Source: Desarmillaria ectypa (taxonomy: Eukaryota; Basidiomycota; Agaricomycetes; Agaricales; Physalacriaceae). From it: a DNA stretch of 64,000 nucleotides. Where the stretch lies: assembly GCA_030407005.1 (NCBI GenBank), contig JAUDYN010000010.1, positions 558,001-622,000 of the forward strand. Reading direction: 5' to 3'. The notes under the pieces were generated by a model. That model was not told the DNA's origin, made no database searches, and saw only the letters and a program-made list of their open reading frames with translations. Both the position numbers and the translations under genes were made by a program. Positions 55,681 to 64,000 of the stretch are shown here, piece after piece; within the stretch, counting starts at the first letter, position 1, and every line of letters begins with the position of its first letter.

Positions 55681-57035
55681 CTATTGGCTGAGGGCCACTG
55701 AAATACGCACTATATACTCTAGAAAATCTTTAGCTCCACGAACTGGAGCCCAGCCAAGCTGTCTGGCCCTCGTTCCACGGCATCTGGCATTGCCACTGAT
55801 GGCGCGTCGAATTTCATACTTGAGTAAACAGTAGTCAGCAAGAGAAACGGCTATATGCAGTTCAAACACGTACCAAGGGCAAGTAATGATCTAGCTCGTC
55901 ATCAGTCAGGGATATTATTTCGTTTTCGTCCCCCTTACCGTCACTATCACGTTTAATTCCCTTCGTCATGGCTTTTGCGAGATCCTGTAATGCAATCTCA
56001 CCGTTCTCGGCGAAAAGGCAACCTTTTTTCCATGTTGGAGGACCGGCGTGGAGACAACGTTGTTGAGGACAAGAATGAGCAGATCTCCTACTGCGAACAA
56101 AGTCAGAGAGAATTTTACACTGACAAGTGTAGCACAAATCCACATTCATTGATATCGACGACCGGCCATCTGTTGTGACCTTCTCCTACAGTAACGCCAG
56201 TACCATAGTCCCTTGCCGGAGGTATAAGTATATTCGTGATCGGGAGATTACTTCTTTGAATCTCAGCACGGGATAGAACGCCGGATAAGGTACCAAATAT
56301 TGCTCCTGGTATTATAATATAGGATCGAATATATCCTGTCATTCCAAGGACATGAACCTTAAAAAGGGGGTAGCTCACGAACGTGCGACTGACCTGCCTC
56401 ATCCGCGTTGACTAGCTCAGAGTCGACATCTCGATGAGATTGGCTGATAGGGATTGCCGCCATCTGCTCCCAGTCAGCATCGTCATAAACCGTACAAGAA
56501 GATTTCCCCCAGACATCATCTACGATAACCGCAGCGCCTGACTACATATAGCCCATGGTTATTACTTGTATGAATTGTTCTGGATGGTTGACTTACAAGG
56601 TGAATGATAGCTGGTTTCCTGCCGTATTCTTATACCGTGTCTTCAAGCCTCGTAAAATTGCCTTTGTCCAGAGGAATCATCACTTGAATACTGCCAGGAC
56701 GGATAAGAGAAAGCGGTGGACGAGGATGAGAAGTCTTACCGTATTGATGTAGATATCAGCCCTCTCAGCTAGCTCTTCCAGCAATGCAATGTCCTCCGAA
56801 GAGCCTTCCAGAATATTGATCCCAAGGTCTAACTTCCGGAGCATCTGTGCCTTCTCACGATATCGGACGAGAGTGGTAATCTTGAATGTTGAGGCAGTGG
56901 GGTGGTCCAAGATGTGGAGAAGGAAAGTGCCTCCAATGTATCCTATTCAATAGATGTGTCAGCATCTCGGCAGAGTAAAAGAAATAGCGGCAGACCTGTA
57001 GCCCCAATGAAGAGGATATGTATCTGATCTGCCAT
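55681..57035 (-). CDS. NmrA/epimerase-like NAD(P)-binding Rossmann protein
   Basis: From ATG at 57035: MADQIHILFIGATG joins after an intron to YIGGTFLLHIL, giving the GxxGYIG dinucleotide motif. Then STFKITTLVRYREKAQ, INILEGSSEDIALLEELAER, AILRGLKTRYKN, SGAAVIVDDVWG, IYDDAD-like TVYDDADWEQMAAIP, HRDVDSELVNADEAG, YIIIPGAIFGTLSGVL, WPVVDINEVGDLLILVLNN, FAENGEIALQDLAKAM, and the end SGNARCRGTRARQLGWAPV. This matches the fungal NAD-dependent epimerase/dehydratase-like proteins (about 340 residues). The catalytic Tyr-x3-Lys of classical SDRs is not evident, so it may be a sensor or an atypical reductase. The stop is taken at 55681. About seven short introns, and no forced frameshift was found. Confidence 0.75.
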
Positions 57036-58330
57036 GGCTATATGCATCGGTGGATTCAAGCTCCTACTTATCTACCTCGGTATTAAATGGGTTTCCACGG
57101 TTAGTGCTTGTTCTTCCGTATGATCACCCGTGTGACGAGCAGCGGTCGCTAGGAGCCAGGACCCGATGACCAGAACATGACCCAACTGAGAGCTCTGTAT
57201 GACTGGCAGCATATTGATCTACAAGCTTGACGTCCAAACACCCATACTCGGGCCCCAGGACAAATTGAAACCATGAAACTCGAATCCTTTCGGTCCCGAA
57301 GAGACCTACGTGAAAACATGCAGTCGCCACGCCACATGGATTAATTAGAGTGGTGATGGCTAGAGAGGGTTCGCAACTGCCGGTATGAAAGTATCGCATC
57401 CATTGAGAGAAGACTTGCCCTTATCAAAGATGATACGAATAAACCTACTGTACAGGACATCATTGGTCACTTCAGCCTAAAGAAAGTTGTGAACTGTTTC
57501 CTTGATGATTCATTGTCATTCATTAAGCCGGACGAAGGTTGCAGGAGCATACGATTATTTCTCACACAACCCGCGCGATTCCGCCTTAATCGTCCTCGTA
57601 TCACGGGCCTGGTCTTTCACGTCGCAATGCGGTTGCTGCAATTATGATATCGGCACTTGCCTTGGAAATGCATGTATACTCTGTCGAAACGAGCATCCGA
57701 GAGATTGATCTATGATTATATTCAATCTTCGAAACCACAAGTGTGCTTCTACATGCAATCTGTTAATCATATAAATGGTGACACATATGTTAAAGACGGC
57801 TTACAATATCAAAATGCAACAGCGCCGCATGAGATAAGTATCTGATCGAGACGTCTTGGCCGCAACATTCGAGGCGCTAGAGACAAAAAAATTCAGGACC
57901 ATGAAGGAAACAGTCAGAGTTGGAATATTTACGCAAGGGTGTTTGAATCACGGAAGTAATTGTTTTTGTCCTGGCTCTGAATGCTGGGAAAACAAGTTAA
58001 ACGAGACAAATGTCAGCAAAGAAAATGCAAAGAAAAATGCCGAAATTGTTTCTTGAGAGTGAAAAAATAAAAAAGGCGACCACCGCTCGGTCTCTGCGTG
58101 AAGAGATGTGATATCCTTCGAAAGCATTGCACTTGACGTTGTATTATTTGGCGCTATATATGCCTTACATATCCATTCGTTACTTACGGCTCCCCTCAGA
58201 TCCGTGCGACATTCTGGGCAGGCATGAGGAGTTGTGGTCTGCAGCACGTTTCGTGTCGGCAGAGAACCTTGACTACTTCGGTTGATCACCTGCCATTTGG
58301 CCGGCGCAAATGCCAGGAACGTTATACATT
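57036..58330. other. Intergenic stretch of 1.3 kb
   Basis: Between the Rossmann gene start and the MTO1 stop. Frames at 57124-57399 (minus, 91 codons) and 57948-58334 (minus, 128 codons) have no recognised domain, and I do not support them as genes. Confidence 0.35.
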
Positions 58331-61133
58331 TCATGCAGCCATATACTTCGCATCATGGAACTTTCCCTCCTCCTGGTCCCGACGGAATGTCCGTTTCGCA
58401 TGCCTAAGCAGATGCACCATCGACGACGGCGTCATACCTTCCATCCTCTTTGCAGCTCCCTGCACCAACCGCTAGTTAAATCCTACATTATAGAAATTTC
58501 GAATACAACTCACGATAGTCGTTGGTCGGACCTTGAAGAGTCGCTCCCGAATCTCTGAACTCAATCCTTTCACTGTGAGATAGTCCATCATGGGATCAAG
58601 CAGCAGACCTTCGTCTACCATGAAGTCTCGCAAATCTGCTTGTTGTCTGGCTAGGAAGGGCTGGTATCGGCCTGCGTATATGCACGTCAATGCTATTTTG
58701 TAGTAGCACTCTCAGCTACCATACCTTCGGTGTCAATACGTGCCAGCAGTCTGGGATCGGTATTAGCCAAAAGCGGGATGTCCTTGATGAATTCGGCAGA
58801 TGATATCGTTTGGTATCGTAGCAAATCAAATGCACTGGAGAGGGAAAGACATAAGAGTCCCCCAAGTCAGGTTGTGGGTAGGCTCACCTTCTCATTTTGC
58901 CATCCAGTGGAACAGTATATCCTCGAGACTTCCAGCCCTTACAGATGGAGAATATTAGACGATGCTGCGATGGAACCGTGGTGACTTACTTGTGTACTGA
59001 GCACACAACCTTTTAAGACATCGATGATCTGGTTGTATGTCTGTAACAGCTGACTGAACGACCGCCAACGTTCGTCTGATACCACGCCAGCATTGTATGC
59101 TACAGAGACAAAATTAATGCCGCGCTGCACCTAGATGCAAATGAGGACAAGCCTTTGGCTGTTAAACGCATATCGGAATTTTCAGGTCGCAGCGTCATTC
59201 GATATTCCGACCTCGAGGTTAACATCCGATCTGGCATAATTATTAGTAGGCCCAAGGACCGAGCTGATGACACTTACATGGCTCATCCGCTCCTTTGACA
59301 ATGAGATCATCGATGAGGACTCCAATGAAGCTCTCCGCCCTTGTAAGGACGAATGGCGGACGCTGCAGAGCCGCTAATCCCGCGTTGATGCCTGCAACGA
59401 TACCCTGAGCTGCAGCTTCTTCGTAGCCAGTTGTACCTGACAAAGACATTAGTAAACGAGAAATATGGCGGCTGCCTTTGGATATACCATTAATCTGTCC
59501 TGCAAGGAAGAGGCCCTAAGATGGCATCAGAACTACACTGAATATGTGTGGTAAAGGAGAATACGCTGCCTTGATACGTTTTGTCTCCAGGGTGGCTGAT
59601 TAACTGAGTTCGTTGGCATAATGGACGCGGTAGATCAGACTCACGCAAGAGCTCCCGAGGATCCACGTAGTCATATTCTACGCCATAAGCTGGTCTGACC
59701 ATTTTAACACTCTCCAAACCTTCGATGGTTCGCATCATCGGCTCCTGAACTTCCTCCGGAAGACTGCAGGAGATCCCATTAGGATATATCACATCTACTG
59801 AGCGTTAGGTAGTTCAAAGACCAGCACGAATAAATGAACACACCAGAATCATAACCCTCAGGCTCTAGCCAGACAGTATGTGCATCTCGATCGAATCGCA
59901 AGATTTTGGCTTCCAGCGATGGACAATACCGGGGTCCTTTCTTCGTCTCCTGTATATGAACACTGCGATGCATGTTGTCCTTGACTATCTGGTGTGTAGA
60001 CGGGTTTGTCCTAGTCATATAGCAGGGCACTTGGTTGCTCTACAATGATGAGATGAAACTCAAAATGCCATGTTTAAGACTTACTGCATTTGGTACGGTA
60101 TCATTGAGAAAGCTGAATGGAGCTGGAACTTGATCACCGTCCTGACGGTCGAGTGTCGCGAAATTTACGGTTTTCCCGTCCAGGCGGGCCGGCGTCCCCG
60201 TCTGTAGGCGTCCGAGTCTGAATCCAGCCGCGCGAAGCGAGCCGGACAGACCTATGGAGGGGTCTTCGTTGATTCTTCCGGCAGGGAACGTCTTTGGACC
60301 TGTGGAAACATTAATTTTTTCAACAGGTTAAAGTGAGAAGGCAGGTACCAATGTGGATTTCTCCTCCAAGGAAAGTTCCGGTGCAAACGATGACTTGGGA
60401 ACAAGGAATAATCTCCCCAGTGTCTAAATGGCGTGTCAGCGTAACCCACAAAACATAGGTCGCAACACACCAAGTCTGACGCCCTTAATGCGCCCCCATA
60501 CAGCATCAGGATTGTGGTCGTGGTCGAACACAAGGTCGAAGACATCCGCAGCGCGTATGTGCAAATTTTCCTGATATTTGGCGAGCTCCTTCTTCATATG
60601 GCCCTTGTAAAGCTTGCGGTCAATTTGCGCCCGTGGTCCCTAGAGATGAACTGTTACTCAAACAACTTGAACGTTTGTACCACGTACCCAAACAGCCGAC
60701 CCCTTCGTCGCGTTCAGCATCCGGAACATTATGCCAGACATATCTACTTTAAGGATCAGCTGCATACAGGGCAGGGAAATATACCACGTACCGGCGACAC
60801 GGCCCATCAGCCCGTCCATCGCATCGACTTCACGAACGAGAGTGCCCTTGCCAACGCCTCCAATTGACGGATTGCAGGAAAGTTCACCAATGTTTTCCAC
60901 ATTCTTCGTCAACAAGAGCGTTTTTACGCCTGAACGAGATGCTGCCGCCGCCGCCTCGCAACCTGCATGCCCAGCGCCGATAACACAGACTTGAAACAAG
61001 CTGAGTTCAACAAACTGCTGAACTAGAAGCTTCACATACCTTGGTAGGATTCGGAAACGCGGTCGACAATGGAGGAGAAATATTTATGCAGCCGCAGACG
61101 AGTCCATGGTCGGTACGTTAAATGGTTCAGCAT
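58331..61133 (-). CDS. MTO1: Mitochondrial tRNA uridine 5-carboxymethylaminomethyl modification enzyme
   Basis: MnmG/GidA/Mto1 flavoprotein, which with MnmE/Mss1 modifies the wobble uridine of mitochondrial tRNAs. ATG at 61133 gives a basic, Ser-containing presequence ([19 protein letters not shown]), then [16 protein letters not shown] (FAD Rossmann), [17 protein letters not shown] with the conserved Cys, and [15 protein letters not shown]. Later exons give [24 protein letters not shown] then [40 protein letters not shown] and [13 protein letters not shown], and the C-terminal helical domain ([31 protein letters not shown]). The end is [17 protein letters not shown] and TGA at 58331. The intron at 59516-59569 appears to start with GC. 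Length and motifs fit a functional enzyme of about 670 residues. Confidence 0.9.
59516..59569 (-). other. GC-AG intron in the MTO1 gene
   Basis: Donor gcagcg and acceptor cttag join KRIK to [10 protein letters not shown] in frame. The nearest GT (gtattc, five bases further) shifts the frame. The donor is a weak match to the GC-type consensus gcaagt. Confidence 0.5.
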
Positions 61134-61683
61134 TCCAGCGTCGTCGACGACGAGAGAGAATTTTGGTTTAATATTTAATTTGAAATTGGAATCGCGTAAA
61201 ATAACTGAGGTTTTTTTTTTTCTATCAAAAATTATCCAATATTAAACTCCCTTATAAATAAGTCCTGGCAAGTTTCGACGCGTAGCCCTTTCCTTTGTCA
61301 GTTGAAGTTGAAGACGTCGAAATTTCTTCAGTCAAACAGCGGGGTCATCGATTCTCGAATGCTATCGATACTCCACCAAAATAGCCCAAACCCTGAGTGA
61401 TGTCACATTTGAGAAGGTGGGTGAACAAAAATGAGATGTGCAAGGGAATAGGTTACAGGGAAAATACGATCATATTGAATATGGCCGACAATTCTAATGT
61501 ATACATGCGAGAAGGATTGGTAACGACAAAACGTATGTACAGTTAAACGTTAATGAATGGGATAAAGTCCGTAATAAGTATATCATAACTCTAATTCTAG
61601 TATGTATGCAATGCTTAAGAATACAGATCATGCGTGTCCAAAACCCCAACGTAAAAGTCATGATAAAAATGCCATCTAATTCA
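61134..61683. other. Intergenic, MTO1 promoter side and ABCG copy 2 3' flank
   Basis: About 550 bases. T-rich run of eleven near 61211-61221 and an AT-rich stretch to about 61260. No gene is seen. Confidence 0.4.
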
Positions 61684-64000
61684 TCACTGTCGCCGTTCTA
61701 TCTTGAACTTACTCTTTACCAGCTTCAATACAGCATAAGCGAGGAGGCGGTACACGATGGTACTGATTACGACCGCACAGAGATTCAGAGGGGCGCTAAC
61801 GTCATCCAGATTAAATATTTCGAGCACTTGTTCGCCTGTGCTGATTGCGCATGATCCGTCTGTGAGTCGTTGATCATCCCCACACGAAAACGTCTGGCCT
61901 CGGAGCACATAAGGCATCATGTTCCGAACAGAGTAACCAAGCGGATTCAGCTTGTTCAAGGCCTTCAAAAAGCCCGGCATGTTTAGGCTCATAAGGCCTG
62001 AAATATCACGAGTAATAAGTAACAGTTGAAATGGGTGTTAAATACGGCTTACCTGCCATATACATCGCAATAGACATCAAGATGTTCGTGATGTTCAGAG
62101 CTAGACCCGTGTCCTGGGTGAGAAAGATATTCATGATCATACCGAGAGATTCTCCGGCGTTCACGATACACAGCCCGTTCAAAGCAGTTATGAAGTATAT
62201 CGAAACTGTCCTCCCAAGATTGGCGGAGATTGAAACAAATAGAGAATAGATCAATGCAGTGACAATCTCGAAGGGCAGTTCCAAGAAGGTATATGAGGTT
62301 AAGAATGCTTCGATAGAGTAAACACCGTCGTCATATTCCTATGAGGGAAGTCAGACTGAGAGACATTGACAAATAGTCAACGTACCCTGTAGAAGAAATC
62401 TCGTTCTACAGGAAAGACTGCGACATTTTGAAGAATGCCAATGAAGAACACTATTCCAAAGTGTTTAGATTGGCAAGATACAGTAAACTAAGCGACTCAC
62501 GCGGAAGTGTCTTCTGGATACAACCAACACGAGACTGAATGCTCGCGTAATCATTTCCAATAGGTGAGAAGAAAAGTCCAATACCAATCTGTGTAATAGT
62601 GATGAGAACCATCCATCAGGGAAGAGCGCCAACACGTACCGAGAGGCCAAGAATACTTCCAATCCGTACAACCAACAAGGAATTTTGCCGGAGGAACGCG
62701 AGAACGCCACGTTTAAGCAGGATCGGTAGCGCGGTAGTAATCGATAACATCTTCCTCTCATATCCCTTGAAATTAGTTAATGGAATCTCCATGTGTTTAT
62801 CAGGCAGCGGTGATACACCGCCTTTCTCCTCCTGGCGGTCCTTAAATGCCTTCACAAGCTCATTGACCTTTGCCCGGCCGAGTTCCTCTTGTTCTGCCTC
62901 ACGTGTATCAACTGAGACGACGTCCAACGCGAAGTCCGCAGGATTCATCATAGAAGGGCACTCAAACCCAACCGAGGACATGTAATCAAGCATCTCGCTC
63001 GCAGCACCAGAGTACGCCACCCGACCACCCTTTGCCAACAGCAACACGTTGCCAAATCGCTTGTAAAGTTCGGAGGAGCTCTGATGAAGCGTCGTTATGA
63101 TCGTTCGACCCTCCTTTGCGAGTTGCGCCAGAACATCCAGAATGGACGCCGCTGTGAATGCGTCCAGTCCTGATGTCGGCTCATCCAACCTGGAAAGCAA
63201 TGAGCAAATCATACCAACAATAACAGAAGCACTACTCACATCAGAACTTGAGGCTCTGTGAGCACCTGAACGGCAATGCTCACTCGCCGTTTCTCGCCTC
63301 CAGAAATGCCTTTCAACAATTCATTCCCGATGAGAGTGTGCCGACAATCCTTCAGTCCCATCTTCAGCATTACTTCATTCGCTCTATGCAGTTTCTCTTC
63401 CTTGGACATAGCTCTCGGTAGTCGCAATGCAGCAGCAAACTGCAAGGTCTCCCGAACGGTGAGATATGGTAGTAGAGCAGAATCATCCTGTGTTACATAC
63501 GAGCACAGGGTGCCCATCGCCTCCGGCTTGGCTGGTACACCATTCAAGCTCAGTGTACCGCCCGCAACGTAGGTCGACCTCAGCGTCGACTGAAGCCGCT
63601 GGGCCATGAGATTGAGCAGAGTAGATTTCCCACTCCCGGAAGGTCCCAAAATGACATTGACTTTTCCCGCCTCGAAACAGGAAGTGATTCCCTGAAGGAT
63701 TTTTACACCCCTTCCTCGTCGTGGGCAAATCTTGAGATTGTAATCCGTGAGGTCAACATCGATACCAACGACGCTGTTTGGAGTGAGGGACACAGAAGCA
63801 CCGGATGCGTGCCGGGACTCATCCTCCGAGCGTTTCTTGGTTCCAAGCATCGAGATGTTGACTTTAAAAAAATGGAGGAATAGCATTTGACCGATGATGT
63901 ATGAGACAACGATGCCGAGCATTGCACACATCGGGATGGTAGTCCAGGTCATGTTCGGTACAGCGAGAGAACTGATTATGAAATCGCCTCGGTAATTGGC
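61684..64000 (-). CDS. Full-size ABCG transporter, copy 2, C-terminal half (runs off the right edge)
   Basis: Close homologue of the transporter at 36408-40606, in inverted orientation. From the right edge: the end of the extracellular loop (ANYRGDFIISSLAV), the last helix of TMD1 and linker (GQMLFLHFFKVNISMLGTKK), then NBD2 with GPSGSGKSTLL, ISGGEKRRVSIA and, after the intron at about 63187-63238, LDEPTSGLDA. TMD2 runs to the stop at 61684 (KLVKSKFKIERRQ). Intron positions match copy 1. NBD1 and TMD1 lie beyond the window. No frameshift is seen in the visible half, so it is probably functional. Protein identity with copy 1 is about 90 percent by eye. Confidence 0.88.

Noticed and set aside
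57124..57399. 91-codon minus-strand frame between the Rossmann gene and MTO1
   Set aside because: No recognisable domain and no exon partners.
1..64000. CRISPR arrays, bacterial operons or prophage
   Set aside because: No regular spaced repeats. Splice sites, a spliced tRNA and the protein families are those of a fungal nucleus.

Overview
The window looks like nuclear DNA of a mushroom-forming basidiomycete (Agaricomycetes). Coding regions are cut by many short introns of about 50-57 bases. The genes include families typical of that group: DUF6534 membrane proteins, an agaric-type sesquiterpene synthase, a large P450 set, F-box proteins and AAA-ATPase-like relics. Gene models below were assembled by hand from splice sites and conserved motifs. 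Exon edges are approximate where this is stated.

Left part (1-25.4 kb): a region rich in specialised-metabolism enzymes, mixed with housekeeping genes. In order: a degenerate sesquiterpene synthase fragment running off the left edge (minus), a DUF6534 membrane protein (minus), a microsomal cytochrome P450 (plus), an F-box protein with an N-terminal frameshift (minus), a PP4-type protein phosphatase catalytic subunit (plus), a UbiA-family integral membrane prenyltransferase or cyclase (plus), a TauD-type 2-oxoglutarate dioxygenase (plus), a single-pass membrane protein (minus) and a CYP505-type P450-reductase fusion (minus). A terpene synthase relic, two P450s, UbiA and a dioxygenase within 25 kb could be the remains of a terpenoid or meroterpenoid cluster.

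Middle part (26-36 kb): signal peptidase complex subunit 1, a KIN1-type protein kinase with a C-terminal KA1 domain, a decayed MFS sugar transporter, a decayed AAA-ATPase-like gene and an intron-containing tRNA-Tyr.

Right part (36-64 kb): two full-size ABCG transporters in inverted orientation (36.4-40.6 kb plus; 61.7 kb to the right edge, minus) share a stretch of essentially identical sequence that includes an intron, which suggests gene conversion. Between them lie a three-level nest of transposable elements (about 41.1-54.8 kb), an NmrA/epimerase-like Rossmann protein and the mitochondrial tRNA-modifying enzyme MTO1. The nest is a Ty3/gypsy chromovirus (44578-52725, TSD TTTTT) inside a Ty1/copia element (41905-54594, TSD CTCAC) inside an older unidentified element. 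The whole nest is almost free of CG dinucleotides. LTR differences are nearly all transitions, and the younger nested element has the more diverged LTRs. This fits cytosine methylation and deamination and makes LTR dating unreliable here.
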